A DNA stretch of 64,000 bases from the NCBI GenBank assembly GCA_036897525.1, contig JAYMTJ010000003.1, forward strand, positions 62,001 through 126,000. The letters run 5' to 3'. The DNA is from Pelargonium x hortorum. Taxonomy: Eukaryota; Streptophyta; Magnoliopsida; Geraniales; Geraniaceae. Under the pieces are notes generated by a model, which saw nothing but the letters and a program-made list of their open reading frames with translations, did no database searches and was not told the DNA's origin. Position numbers and translations under genes: made by a program. How positions within the stretch are numbered: position 1 is the stretch's first letter; every line of letters begins with the position of its first letter. This document shows positions 1 to 13,059 of the stretch, in pieces.

Positions 1-2499
1 GCTTTATTTATATAGATCCTGAATAGAACTCTTTAAAGCTTTCTTCGTACTTAAAAAAAAAAGTTGTATAGTAGAGGGTAGTACTTAAAGACTTATGAAT
101 CTGGTTATTGCGGAGGGAAATTCCTGTTTAGTTTACTAAAATTATCAGCTTCATAGTGTCATTATAGTAAAAAGAAAATGTTAGGAATCTCATTCTAAAG
201 TACAAGAAAAAAGGTTAGTTAGACTTATGTTATGGGTTTAGGAGAAGTTAATACCAAATTAGACAATGGTAAAAGGAAAAAGGCTCGGATCTTTTGTACC
301 AGCTTTGATTAAGCCCTTAAAACCAGATGAAAAAAACCAACAATAAAGGGCAAGTTTATCCTTTTCTTTTTGGCTTGAGCATTAGGAAATATCGGGTTGT
401 TTCTTTCCATTTCATTTGAACAGAGTATAGAATGGGACTTCCTTCTTATAGATAGAATAAGTTTAGCGCAGCTTCAGTATAGTCTTTCTCGTAACCAGAA
501 TTAAAGCTAAGCCAGGAAACTCCTATTTTTTTATAATTAGAAATTGCTTTCATTCAAAAGTATAAAATAACTTTTTACAGCGTACTACTACACTTCCACT
601 TCTACTAAAGTAATTGAATTGGTAACTCCTATATAAATATATAATAGTATAAAGAAAAGTGCCTCTTAACAAAATTGACATAATAACCCAACTATCATAA
701 AATACGAATTTCACAGAAGTTTCTTGGCTAATGCTTTTTATCTGGTTTTTTAATTCAGGAAATGACATTCTCAAGTGGAATTCCGTGGGTTTATCTTATA
801 TTAGATTCTGCGTTAAGCTTTCAAAGAAATACCATAAAATGACTATCTGGAGACTTTCCATTAAAATAAATGTAAATGGGAGCTCCTTCGCAACTTACAC
901 TAAGAAAAACCAGGAACTTTTCCGGGTAAACAATAGATTCTTGTCTCGATACCAAAAGACTAAATCAAGTACAATTTATACACCTGGAAGCCTCAGGGCT
1001 AGAGTAATACTTAAAATGACCAGGACTCCGGGTAATTATTTACAAACAAAGTCAATAACCGGGCCTTTTCTCTATTAAATAAATGACTTATTAGAAGATA
1101 TAATTGTATAGAAACTGTCGCTTATCAATCAATAGACTTTATATTCTTATAGTAAGGAAATTTGATACTACTCTGTAAACGGGCTCTTTATAGTCTATTC
1201 TGGGAAAGGGGACTCTAACTAAAGACCATTATAGAAAAGGGCCAAAATAGAATGAAAATAAAAAAGAAAAGCGTCTTAAGTCAGTCCTGTTACTAAAGAA
1301 AAGAGGTGTGCTTAATACTAATGAGGTCCAGAAAAGAAAGAAACCTTGTATCCGTCGTATGCCTTTGTAGTGTCCGGTCGATAAGACCCGCTTTGAATTT
1401 ACAAGGAAACTCGAGGAACGTTTCGATTCGAAGGAAGAATATTAGAAAAAAGAAAGGTTTCTGATAAGGTAAAGGAGAAATGTAATGTCTTTTGTATAGT
1501 ATGATAAAAGTGGTCCATCCTGGAGTAGTTAAGCTTTATATTTATAAGAAGAAATTCTCGATCGGAAAGGTTGATTATTATATGTATACCCTCAATTCAA
1601 GAAAGTCTTTTCATAACATAAGTAGGGTCTAGTTTATCGATTACTGAGAATAATTTTAGGATAAGACATAAGAAGCATAGCAAAGATTCCCACACAAGTC
1701 CAATCCAAGTTGGTATATAGCAAGTATAAGCAAATGAGGTACTCTCCTATAGATAGGAATCCCCCTGGGCTCCGTAGCCTATTTATTGGGAGATATTTGC
1801 CCCTTTAATTCAACTTTTGGAGTAAAGTAATTAGGCTTACTTTCTTTCCAGCTCTGAATACCACAAAGAACAAAGAGAGGCTATTAAATTAAAGAAAATC
1901 AAACATAAATAAATAAATATAGAGCAAAAAAAAAGGCTTCACACGTTTATCTAATTATAATGAAATTGAGCAGCCTTCTCTTCTTTTCTTTGAAACTTTT
2001 CTTTAATTACCCTCTCGTAGATGTATGCAGTATTTCATTTCTAGACTTCGCTTACTTTACTAACACTATCTACCGAAATTTCCTAAATACAACTCAAAAG
2101 GATCCCCTGCCTGTTAAATATTCCTAGTAAAAAAGTACGGGCCCCCTTTTTATTGTAAAATCCCGTATAGGTACTCCTATAAAACTTGTGCTTGTATTCC
2201 TAAAATCCTAAAGCTTGTTAACATAAAACTCATTTACTTACTAAAAAACCCGGCTCATCTACCCACTTACTCTAACTAGAAAGATAGCTTACTTACGGTC
2301 AAGAAACAAGAAGCTTTTGGTTAATGGGATGGGGTGTTCTATTAATTATTTCCTACAGGGACACAGAAAACTCACTCCAGACTACTTACTAAGTTAGTTC
2401 TACCTTGCTTGTTCAGTATTAGTTGTATTCCAATAAGCTCAGTAGTGTTACAGCAGGGTAGTGGCTAGTCTTTTTTTAATGGTTATTCTACCCGACCCT
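1..2499. other. Non-coding spacer, no gene recognised
   Basis: All six frames are broken at about the density expected from the AT-rich composition. The only frame above 100 codons is the unassigned one at 731-1078, listed separately. I saw no tRNA fold, rRNA segment, intron domain or strong repeat here. GC is very low at the left edge (about 25 percent in the first line). Confidence 0.6.
731..1078 (+). CDS. Unassigned 115-codon open frame, probably chance
   Basis: This ATG-started frame encodes a basic 115-residue product with a hydrophobic start (MLFIWFF) and no motif I recognise. At this base composition roughly one ATG frame of this length or longer is expected by chance in 64 kb, so length alone does not support a gene. 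No conserved neighbour, promoter-like element or homologous protein family was seen. It is listed because it is the longest ATG-started frame in the window. I think it is probably not translated. Confidence 0.08.
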   Translation: MLFIWFFNSGNDILKWNSVGLSYIRFCVKLSKKYHKMTIWRLSIKINVNGSSFATYTKKNQELFRVNNRFLSRYQKTKSSTIYTPGSLRARVILKMTRTPGNYLQTKSITGPFLY

Positions 2500-3150
2500 A
2501 GTATAAGTAGCACAAAACAGTATTCTGAATATACATACTTACCCTACCCTATAGCACTCACTAACAACTAAAAAACTTTCACTTTCTTTACTGGACTGGA
2601 AAATGGATGACTTTAGCTTGAGTTATATTCATACATACTCCCAGTCTTCTTCATGCCTTGTTTCTTATGAGCTAGAGAGCTTTTATACTTCGAGTTGCCG
2701 TAGAAGATATACCACCTTTATAGGATATCTGTGGAGTTAAACGAGATAAGGGTTTTTTCCTTGTCTTGTAATGATTTAGGGTTGTACTACTTTTCTTTTG
2801 TAGCTCGTGTATTACTCTTATTTAGTATTTAGATTAGATAGAATATAGAGTTATTCTAGGCTTTCTTTAGTATATAGTAATTAATAGCGTGTTAACTTAA
2901 AGGGTGAATTCCTCATGTGCAGCTTATTTATTCTATTAGTAGGGAGGGGAGTGCCTTAGAAAGATAATACATAAAGGAATCCCTTTTACCGAGTCAATTT
3001 TTATTTACGAGGTTAAGTCCTTTAGTAGTATTGGAGTATAGCCAATCTCACACTATAACCAACAACAAAAACTTTCACTTTTCTATTTTATTTACTTACC
3101 AGAAATGCAGGAACTTTAGCTTCGCTAGCATCTTTTAAAGCAATTAATTG
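2500..3150. repeat. Dispersed repeat family R1, two diverged copies
   Basis: Two blocks share phrases with repeats elsewhere in the window. At 2541-2630 and 3049-3120 a cytosine-rich module runs 'cactca/cacactaya..caacaa..aaaaactttcactt', followed by 'tttact', 'gaaaat' and 'ctttagctt'. It matches the modules at 30518 and 63211. At 2977-2993 the phrase 'gaatcccttttaccgag' matches the core at 5273, 29954 and 63144. The 2820-2900 stretch is the AT-rich leader typical of the family. Copies are clearly diverged and the class of the repeat is unknown. Confidence 0.45.
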
Positions 3151-3244
3151 AACTTACTACCTTTTGACTTTCATGACTACTTCTGAAACGAAGTGAGCTT
3201 GGACTGAAATACGAAAAGAACTACCTGAAATCTGAAACCTGGAA

Positions 3245-3264
3245 AAACAAACAAACAAACAAAC
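3245..3264. repeat. Microsatellite (AAAC)5
   Basis: Five perfect AAAC units lie just after the R1 repeat block. No function is suggested. Confidence 0.9.
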
Positions 3265-5059
3265 CTATTCTCACTTGACTGACTTACTTCATTTTTTTCG
3301 TTGGTAAAGCGCTGTGAGATACAAAAATATACGTAATATAGGCAGGAGTCTCCTCAAGCAGCTGTAACCTCTGTGGGATCCTCTAGTATAAGTCCTAGGT
3401 TGTGTCAAAAAAAGAAAAGGGAAGGTTCTTAGGATGAGTATTACATACTAACAAAGAATACACCTTCTTTCACTGGCTATTGACGATAGAGATAGGAAAT
3501 ACTAAGGGAATAGACTCTAAAAGCAACAGCTTGGACATCCCTCCCTACAATAATAGAACTATAACTAATAGACTTAATACAACTGTTCTAGTCCTATCAG
3601 CTTTACTTTAGTAAAACTTTAGCACAAAAGGAAAGCTCCAATTATAAACAAGGGCTCTCAGAATAACACTAAATGAAAATAAGAAAAGGGTCATTCTGAC
3701 TCGTCTGGTTTGTAAAAAAACGAAGAAATTTTCATATTATTTATACAATTACTAGAATCTTTAAAAAGCTAAGGAGTTAGTAAGAGGCTTTATTTGGTAA
3801 TTGGTATAGGGAAGCTCGAGTGTTCTATCCCGGTTTGAAAATAAGTACCCCTACCCAATCTATCCTAGTACGCTTAAACTTTTGCTATTATATAGTTTTT
3901 TCGGCATTCCATCACAAAGAAGTCAAAAAACGGGTCTACTCTATTTATAAGAACTCCTTCCAAACCGAAAACCCTGTTATGAGTATAAAGCCTATAATTT
4001 GGCAGGCTTTTAAATATAGAACCTGGTTTAGGAATATATAGACTTTAATAGGATAAAATAGACTTTACTTATGGGGCTACTGCTTTTATTATAAGTTTAG
4101 CAAATGCTAGTCAGGATTTCCTTTCTGGTCCGATACTTATTTACATATTTGTGTCAGAAACATAAAAAAAAGTTCTATTCAGAATAAATATTTGTTTATA
4201 TGAGTCTAGAGTTTAACAACTATATACTTAGTGTGCTACTATCTGTGGGATTCCGCATCAATAATAAGTAGGGGAATTTAAGTTAAGTATTAGCAGCCGG
4301 TTCACCAATACATGATATTTATTTTGTTACAAAACCTCGCTCTAGGAACACTCGATGTTTTCCTCTGTTTTATAGTTCTACTCAGCTCCTTTTTTTGACC
4401 TACTACGAGTCAATTTTTTCTAATTGAACAATTAGGGAATACTCCTTTAGAAGGAGAGGCTAAGGCTTAAGAGGGTATACTCTAATTCTGAGCCTATAAG
4501 GTATTAAAGGTTCCCGAAAAACTGGGTTAACACTACAAAATTACACGAGGAATTCAAATTAGAGAGGATCTAAAATAAAACCATGAAATGACTGTCTATT
4601 ATCTCCCTCATTTTAACCGATTGAGCCTACTTTTTTTTATATTTAGGAAATAACATAAGCATAAAAAAGTGCAAAGACCTACTCAATTTATGTCCAGACG
4701 CAGCTCCTTTACTAAAATAAAAAAAAAATTTTTCAGCCATGCGCTTTAATCTAATCTAGGGTACCCTTTTTTGTTTCGTTCCACGGATTTCCTTATATTT
4801 ATGATATAAGGATCTTACTGACTGGGTTCCTTGTCTTGTACGGGATACAGGTACTCGATATCGAGTTTACTAGATAATGAACACTTACAATACCCAATCT
4901 TCCTTAATTCTTTTGCTTCTTAACGGAATAGACTTACATACAGGAGTAGTAGGAGTTGGAGAATATCTAACTAATGGGAGAAATGGGAAATACCTGTCTT
5001 CTTATGGAGCTTGTAGGCTTCTTGCTAGGAAGGTTGCTATTAGATTTAGATGGAGATCT
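3265..5059. other. Non-coding spacer between R1 copies
   Basis: Only chance-length open frames are present (up to 73 codons). No RNA gene was recognised. A compact hairpin at 4790-4812 is listed separately. Confidence 0.55.
4790..4812. other. Perfect 9-bp inverted repeat with 5-nt loop
   Basis: The sequence reads TCCTTATAT, then TTATG, then ATATAAGGA. All nine pairs are Watson-Crick. It could form a stem-loop in RNA, such as a transcript-end or stability element, but no gene lies just upstream on either strand to give it a job. It has no downstream T-run to suggest a bacterial-type terminator. Confidence 0.6.
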
Positions 5060-6060
5060 TATCGTATAAGAATAATAAGAGAGTTTTCGTATTATTAGTA
5101 TTATAGTTATTGTATAAGTATTAATAACTTAGAATTAGATATTTGTATTACTCCTTCTAGTGATAGTTATAGTTTTCTAATTAGTTTATTTATAGTTTAA
5201 GGTGTATTCTTCTTGTTCTATGTAGCTTATCATTAAGGAAGATAGAAACCCTTGTAGAGTATAATGAGTCAATCGATCTTACCGAGTAAACATTCTTGGT
5301 TACGAGGTTAACTCATAAGTATATTTGATAGAACATGAATACATTATAACCCCCCAAGAGCATACTTCAACTTCTCAGCTCAGGAAAAACTCATTTGACA
5401 AAAAAAACTCTTTACGTGTAAAACCGTACTCATAACCTGTTTCTAAAGACCTAGGAAAGTGCCCCATCTTAGGATTAGGACTTGTTCTTTTGCATGACTT
5501 ACTTAATGACTTAATTGTTTAGTCTTATACGAGCTATACCTTTCTTGAGAGGAAATAGGCTTCTCCTTGTTGCTGCCTGTCATATAGGGATAGGGATTCT
5601 TGTTCTAATGGATCCCTTTGAGCTTTTAGGTGCTTGTATTACCTTTACCTTTACTTCTACATAGGAATAAGATAAGAGTATATAAGATTCCCTTTGTTAT
5701 AGTAGTAACATAGGTATAGGAGCTTGCCTTATCATAGTTCTATTCAAATTTGTTTTGTCTTACTGTTGTTAAGGACACCTCCTGCTTATGCTCTTATCGT
5801 ACAAAGAGGAGTATGTCTTAGTATTAATGTATTACCCTTATTAGACCTTATTTGATATTTATCTAGTTATGGAATAGAAATGAATAGATTAGATTGTATT
5901 ACTTGTTATTAGGGAGTCTCCCTTCATTAAGTAAGGATAATCCCTATTTTGCTTTTGTTCTTATCATTAAAAGAGCAACTTTCTAGTACATAGAATTCAG
6001 CATTTCCTTCCCTTCGTTACTCTCCAGTCAGGTAGATGGATTAATTCACTATTAAGGTTC
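5060..6060. repeat. Dispersed repeat family R1, two further copies
   Basis: The first copy (about 5060-5500) has an AT-rich leader, then 'tgtagcttatcattaagg' at 5221 and 'cgatcttaccgag' at 5274-5286. These match 63097/63144 and 29911/29954. The second copy (about 5760-6060) repeats the leader phrase 'ttagattgt', a short GGGAG/CTCCC palindrome and 'cttatcattaaaagag', as in 29870-29930. Both lie in the same orientation as the copies at 30 and 63 kb. Divergence is substantial, so the family is old or fast-evolving. Confidence 0.5.
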
Positions 6061-9000
6061 GTATCCTCATTATAAGTACAAAAGCTGGAGGAATTCTCCC
6101 TTAACTACTAGATTACTACTAAGGTATTCTATTTTGATAAGACTCTTTAGTAGAGAGAAGCAACCCAGAAGATAGGAACTAAAGCTCCACTGGTATAGCT
6201 ATAGAGATAAGACTAATTAAGAATAAACTCCTACTCCTAAGAGAAGATACAGAGACTTAGACTCTAGCACAAGTATATCCTGCGGAGCCCCCTTTCCTTG
6301 TGATCGAGATATTTTGAATTAGAGTGATCCTCATTTCGTGTCTGGTTATAGTGGTATAGAATAAGTGAAGTGAACCCAGGATAGTACAGGATACTTGTGG
6401 GTAACTAAACTACTAGAATAGAAGCTCGTGCAGGACTTGAACCTATGCTGGGGGTAGCCAATGAAGATACTATGATAACGCGAATCCTAAAGCTATCCTT
6501 TGCAGAGTTAACTAATAGGAAAGGAAAGGAAAGCGCTGGAAATTCTATAAAGATAGAGCACTCTTGGCGAGCGTTATTTATGCGGTTTAGTGTTTATGAA
6601 AAGTACTTTAATAGATAATTTAATAAGCGGGTATTTGCAAGATATCTTGTTTTATGAAAGTTACTCGATTTAAATAAACTAAAGTACCGGTTAATTACAT
6701 ATCTATTTGCGGAGTACCGTGGGGGAGTAACCTTGACTTCTATTCTCCTTTGATTGCAATCCTGTTACTGGGGTGCTTTACTATAATTAGTATTCAAAAA
6801 AAATTCCTGCTTAATTTTAGGGTATTTCCATACACCCAAGTATGGAAAGAAATGGCCCATTCCCCATTACAAGAGAGGCAATCTTTGACAAAAAAAGTAT
6901 ACTATAAACAAGGAAGATTACGGGGAATTAAGAGCCGACTAAAAAAAAGCCATATAATATCAGCGATTTTAATTTCAAGATGTAAAAACCTTTTCCTTAG
7001 CTGTAGAAAAGCCTGCCCCCGAAGCATTAGAAGAAAAGGGGTTAAAAGCTGCTAACAAAGTTAAACAAAAGGTATGGGATATAGTAATTTAGAGATCCAG
7101 ACTCTCTTTAAATCAAATCTTTTATTTGTATTGCCTTTCCCAGGACCCTCATTAGGAGTTGTTAGATCAATTACTTTGTGCCATCAAGAGGTGGGAGATA
7201 TTATAAGAGCGCCTTAAATTTGAAGGGTTTCTCTTTCCACTACTCTAAGCGCTCAAACAGGAGACTCTTTCAATTCTCCCTATTTCAGTTTGAACTGGTC
7301 CTGAATTGAATCTCCATTTCCAGTAATTTGAACGACTGACTAAAAACAGGGTAACACGAAAAAGTGCTAGGGGGGCCCTTGAAATTTAGGCTATTTCGTA
7401 AAAAACTGCAGTAACTACAAATAAATTAAATGAACGTATTTGCTTTTGAGCCTTCTACTCTAGTAATTAAAAGCTAAATTAATATTAATTTGATTTCACT
7501 TTAGCTTTTTTTTTTCGCGGAGTTAAATAAATGGGGAGCTGCCTGCTTTCCTTTTCAATTTCAGAGACTTCTCAGGATCTTTCCTATGCTCTTAGACTGA
7601 GGTAAAATCTAAAGCTTCAAAAAAAGGGAAAATTATAATAGGCTCTCGTTTCCGTTTATTACCAGGAAATCCTAAACACTAGTGAGCTGTAGATGGGTTA
7701 CTTTTGAAAGTATTCACTGATACCTTTATCTTATGAAATCTAGGAAAAGCCCTGGTGCAAATAAGGACTGCGCTATACACAAATACTTTTGAATTTTTTT
7801 TTATGTTATTACCTAGATTAGCGCACCCCTGTTTGTTTACTGGATAATTTTAAGGAAATCGGAGTCGCTTCTCTGTAAGAAAGTCTCCCCTTTACTTTTC
7901 TTTGCAATTAAAGTTCTAATTAGCTGAAGCGAGAAGTTCCCCGTGATATGGGATTCTAGTATTCTAAATTTCTTATGCTTACCTGTTGAATTGAACCCCT
8001 TTATTGAATTCTAGCTTTTGAGACGGAAAATTACCTATAATAAAGGTCCCCAAAAAACTCAATTTATCCGAGAGAAGCTATGGCCTGGTACTGTAGAAAT
8101 GGAATTCTCCAGTTATGTGAAAAATCCTTAGAGATAAGAAACTTAGTTTATTGGAGCTAACTAACTATTATGAAAAGTTTTTTTTGTTGAATTACATAGG
8201 CTCAAAATTCTTGAAGAAAGTCGGATTTGTTTCGTAAAGGGAGACCCCATAATAAAGACCCAGATTTCGGTTATGTATTCTATTAGTTTTTCTGGTAGTA
8301 AGTACTCAATCCACAATTACACTTTTCTTTAAAGTAAAGAAAGGTTTCTTCAAAGCAAAAATAGATAACATCAAACTAAAGGGATACTTACGAAAATAAG
8401 TTCTATTTCTAGGTACGAGAAAAATTCTCGTAGGGGCTTGGGAAATTTTACCTAATCTTTTACAAAAACTAAAAAAAAAAAGAATTTCAGAAGTAAAAGA
8501 AGGATCTTTTTAGGCTTAAAGGGAGCCTTTTATTATCACTCATAGTTACACGTATCTCTGGATTTCATGGGTAGTAATTAGATAGCAACTATTTTGCAGA
8601 ACAGCCCAAGTCACAGTATTCCGTATTTTAGATCTATACCCCCGGAAATTCTACTAGAATATAGCCGAGTCAAATATAAGTGGAAAAGGAACTCTACAGA
8701 AAGCTGCAGAATCCTACTAATAGGAACGAAATAGTGACGTAAGCAGGATTAATTATTAATTAACCCAAAATTTTTACTAAAGCATCTTTAATATACATTT
8801 TTTATTTTAACTTAGGTTCTACTAAACTAAGGAGTCCCGGGATACTTATCAGTTTATTAGAGAGAGTACAAAAAAAACATAAAGCCCAAAGGAGGGTCCC
8901 TATCGAGCAGAATCTGTGTCAGGAACGTCACTGAGAGTCAAATTTTTGTACAAAAGTCTTGCAGAAGGTCTAAGCACAAAATCCTAGTAATAACTACAAA

Positions 9001-10587
9001 ATATAAAGCATGTAAATGTTAAAAGAATCCCTAAACTAAATCTTACGACCCCAAGAATTTTCAGAAAGAGCCTTAAAGTCCAGATAAAAAAACTGTGAAG
9101 AAACTCTTTACTCTCTTCAAGGAGGGAAGTTCTAAAGCCAAAGAATGCAATCTACTAAATAAGGGAATAATGCTACCAAAGAAATAAACCCTCTGACAGG
9201 TCCAACCGCTCACTCAAGAATTGAGTCTCGAAGCAGGGATATCTTCTAAAGATCTTTTGTTAATAAAGATCGGAATCTTATATAAAAATTACCAAAAGGT
9301 TTTTGCTTAAAACTTGCTTGTGAATTCTATTACATATACATACTTATCGTAGTAGACTCTCACCCTCTTTGATACATTTGAGACTCTAGTGTAAAACTCA
9401 GTAAAGGAAAACCTCTAATTTACTCTTTCTTAATTTTAGAGTTTGATCAGATGCTCTACACAGTAAATACTACAGGGACTCTTTTGAAAGAGCTTCTAAT
9501 TCCCCAGGGGTTCTCTCTCTCTTTTTAGAACAGGTTAAGGTAAAACTTGCTTTGTAGTTGTAGTACCCATATAAATTGATTTTGTGTCCTATTTGAGTAC
9601 AAAAGAATAAGTAATACAGTACTAGGGCACCCTCTTGGGTGGGATTTATGAGCGAGTAGAATAAGGCTCTATGGTATGGGTTTAGGTGTATTAACCCGTT
9701 CTAGTCTATAATTATACTTGTGACACTTCAAGAGTTAGCGGTCCAGATAAGGAGGCCCCTTTATATTATATATATTTTCTAATATTCCTTTGGGCTTTAA
9801 AGTCTAGCCTTTTTTGGTTGTTAAATTTTTTTTCTTGTTTTAACTTCATTAAAGGGTAGAGTTTCGCTATCGAGCTTTAGTCAGGACTTTCTTGTAGACT
9901 TCAAAGCAAGGGGATTTCCACTTATTAATGGAGATTGAAGTTAATTATTGACTATGGGAAGTCCTTTTGGCCCCGTATTCGGGAATTGTAAGAAAAACCC
10001 AGTCAGAAAAGAGCACTCTGGAAACCCTTATTAAAAGTAACCTTAATAAAAGTCTTTATTTACAATTACAATAGGATTCTATATTGGATCGAGTTTAACT
10101 AAAAGTAAGCCCCCTTAGTATTTTACACTCAGAATCTAGTCAGACCTAGAACAGAATAGAATTTTAACTATTATATAGATTCTAGCTTCCTAACCAGCAA
10201 CACTTTCTTCAGGCAAGCGCGCTTATAAGTTAGAGTTCTTCAGATGTAAGAAAAGAAAACGTCCTTTACCGATTTAAAAGAATCCAGAAGGTCATATTTT
10301 GTTTAAAAGGAATACCAGTTTATCGGAGCTCTCGTACCCATACTTATTAGATTGCGTCTGGTTTGTAATTTTCCAAAGAAAGGCTATGGCTTGTATTTTT
10401 TAATTTAAATATCGGTAATCTTTAGCAGAAGTGAGGGTCCTAATTTAATTGTTAGGAATTCATACTCTCTAAGATTTTGAAACTTTTAGAATAATTGATA
10501 TTGGGGGCATACCTAACCGGGGGACTTTTCTCACTTAGACATAACTAGTTTTAGACCAGACTTTGGTACAGTAAAGCATTCGTATTT
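6061..10587. other. Non-coding spacer, about 4.5 kb
   Basis: No coding frame above chance length and no recognisable RNA fold were seen. A T-arm-like motif on the minus strand (aggacttgaacct, near 6429) has no matching D-arm or acceptor, so no tRNA is called. Base composition is uniformly AT-rich with short purine and pyrimidine runs. Confidence 0.5.
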
Positions 10588-10661
10588 CGGGACTGATGAG
10601 ACTTGAACTCACAACTTCTGCCTTGCCAGGGCAGTGCTCTAACCGATTGAACTACAATCCC
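10588..10661 (-). tRNA. tRNA-Asp-type body (chloroplast-like) with GGC anticodon
   Basis: The minus strand folds into a complete 74-nt class I tRNA. The acceptor GGGATTG pairs with CAGTCCC, with one G-U pair and discriminator G. The D-stem is GTTC/GAGC, the anticodon stem CTGCC/GGCAG and the T-stem GTGAG/CTCAT around loop TTCAAGT. From memory, the body is that of chloroplast-type trnD-GUC, the form seed-plant mitochondria use. The seven-base anticodon loop is CTGGCAA, giving anticodon GGC (plus-strand bases 10625-10627) instead of GUC. That reads alanine codons GCC and GCU, yet the acceptor lacks the G3-U70 pair that marks tRNA-Ala and keeps the Asp-like G73. The stem pair at 28/42 is T-A where the plastid gene has C-G, a compensated change suggesting past selection. 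No CCA is encoded. It may be a decaying copy with one anticodon change or a recoded tRNA; DNA alone cannot decide. Confidence 0.85.
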
Positions 10662-13059
10662 AGCGTAAGATATTATCTTCCTTACTTCTTTACTTTATCC
10701 AGTACCATCTTCTACTAAGCTAAATTCCGATTCTTCAGGAGCGCCCCCTTAGACTTGTAATTGTCGCTATTGAGCTTATACCACCACAAATCTATTTGAC
10801 TCGAAATACTTAAAATAAAAGACAACCCCTTCTAATTTTGATTTTGAGGAGTAACTACATATTCAGTAAAAACCAAGGAAACCCTTATTTTTTTAATACC
10901 TTCTTTGGGGAGTTCCCAAGATCTTAAATCCCAATAACAAGACAGGCTGGCTTATAACTTTGGATTCGGTTTTGTAAGCATATACATTACATATTCATAG
11001 TACTTTATCATAAATAGGCTTCTCAGAGTCAAACATCCCTCAATAGGAGAAGTAGGAGTCGGATACCTCTGTATTAGAATCAAAACCCAGAATAAGTAAG
11101 CTGTACATTGAAAGGATAAGGGAGTCCTTCGTGTAGCTACAGTATGAACCTTTTCCTCTTTTATTTAATTACATTATTACTAGTATCTACTATCTACCTA
11201 AAAGTTCTTTCTACACACCTATCCTATAACCAAAACCCTATCATATCAGCTAAAATAAAAACCTAGAATTTACACTGAGAAAACTGAAAAAGATCCAAGA
11301 CTGACACTAAACTCCTTAATTAAGGCGTATCTTTTTAAGAAAGAAAGAAAGAAAGCGGATTAAGATCTAATAAAGGGGAAAATTCAAACTTAACTTACCA
11401 AAAGCTATTTTAAGGGCTGTTTAATATCTCAACTAAATAAAAAGTCCCCGTTAGTAAAATTACAAATGTTAAGAGTGTCCCTAGAAAAAAAGAAAAGTTA
11501 TACCTATTCTTAATTTAGTGTGGAGTTAGCCCTTATGAGCAGTATGCTTTAGACAAAAGGAGTTCTCCTGCTTGCCTGTATTTATATTTAATAAAGTTTA
11601 TAGCAATTCTATAAGAGAACCCGTAACTTTAAAGACTGGAATCCTCGAAAACAAAAGAAACTTTTGGAAATATTTAGGAAAGTGCCCGGGAATTCCTGTT
11701 AAATAAGTTGAGCCCTTTAGGCAGAGACACTGGCTTAGAGTTGGAGCTGAGACTTTTAATTATAATTCTAAATATTTATTTAAAGGCTACAAAACCTAAT
11801 AGAAAATACTGAAAACAAGTTGGGAATAAGGGCCCCCTTTCAAATACGAGGGATAACTGGCGAATAAAAGGCCCTAGTTTTAGAAGGATTTATAGCTCTA
11901 GGTATTGCAAGGAAGTAGGGTACTATATTAGAACTAAGGAGCCTTTAGGGAAACTCATTCAAAAATATAGGAAGAAGCCTTATTAAATTAAAATAACAAC
12001 TTTTGTTTTGGGAACTAAACCAGATACCTGGGGGTCATTTTATAAAAAAAGGACGTATCTGGTATAAGAATGAAGTAGAGCATGTCTCCTTAGTAGAAAA
12101 TTCAAAATTTTGTACAAAAATTAAGAAGAGTGGGCCTTGTATATAAGAAAAAAATCCGCCAGTAATAAGGGGTTCAAGATCTGCATGCAATTCTAGGGAA
12201 CCTCTCAGGGTGGAGCTTTATGTCTCCTGGGTGTTTACCTTTGTCTTAAAGGAATACGTGGACCCCCTCTAGCCCTGCTCCGAACTAAAGAGTTTTGTTA
12301 AGTCATTACTCTCTCTCTCTCTCTCTCTCTCTGTAATTGTTTAGCTTCAAGAAATTTGAGATTCTTATTAGCTACGAGGGAATCCTTGGATATACAAAAG
12401 AGATTTATGCTTTCGAGTATGGGAAGTGTAAAACTAAGTTAATACTATAACAAAAAGAGTAGTGGAATCTCGGGGATAACGCTTTTATTAATTTTATATG
12501 TTATAAATATAGTTTAAACTAAACATAATATGTAAATATGGTAACTAAAGGTATAACTTTAGACTGACTTCCTAGCTGCCAGTTCAATAATAGAATAAGT
12601 AGACCAGGTAACTATCAAACAAAAAGGAGCCCTCAAGATTATATATAGAGAAGCGGATACTAGAGGCATCTCTTAATGAATTTCCTTTTTTTTCTTTTTA
12701 ATATAATAGGGATTTCGCTGGTTCAAGCCTCTTTGACTATGCTTTATAAAAAAGGACTTTATATTGCCCAAAATGACTCGTATAAAAAGAAAATATAAAG
12801 AAAAAATTGTAGTAACTGTATGATTCGAACCCTTGATTTACTTTTGATGTGAAAAGTGGAGCGGTTTTTTAGCTTTAGCTTTTAGTTAAGTAGTCTAAAA
12901 CAATTCAGATTAAATTAAAACTTTAGTCATTTTGGGGTTTGGCCTATGCCCCACCCCGTAAAATTAAAGAGGATCCGTTCTCTTCTTACACTAGCTTTAT
13001 CAATTACAGCCTAATACCTAATAAAAGAGTGAAACAAGCAAATAAAGAATTTTGCTAAT
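10662..13059. other. Non-coding spacer between tRNA and nad3 remnant
   Basis: It holds an (AAAG)n-like run at 11337-11355, a (CT)12 microsatellite, and a minus-strand T-arm-like motif GGTTCGAAT at 12823-12831. The bases next to that motif weakly suggest an anticodon stem (ACTTTT/AAAAGT) but no D-arm follows, so it is at most a tRNA fragment. No protein gene was seen. Confidence 0.5.
12309..12332. repeat. Microsatellite (CT)12
   Basis: Twelve perfect CT units form the longest simple-sequence run in the window. No linked gene is visible. Confidence 0.95.

Noticed and set aside
10588-12900. Possible plastid trnD-trnY-trnE cluster, with a Glu-like arm near 12.83 kb on the same strand
   Set aside because: The 12.83 kb motif lacks a D-arm, its anticodon loop has the wrong length, the spacing is 2 kb instead of about 0.1 kb, and no trnY lies between.
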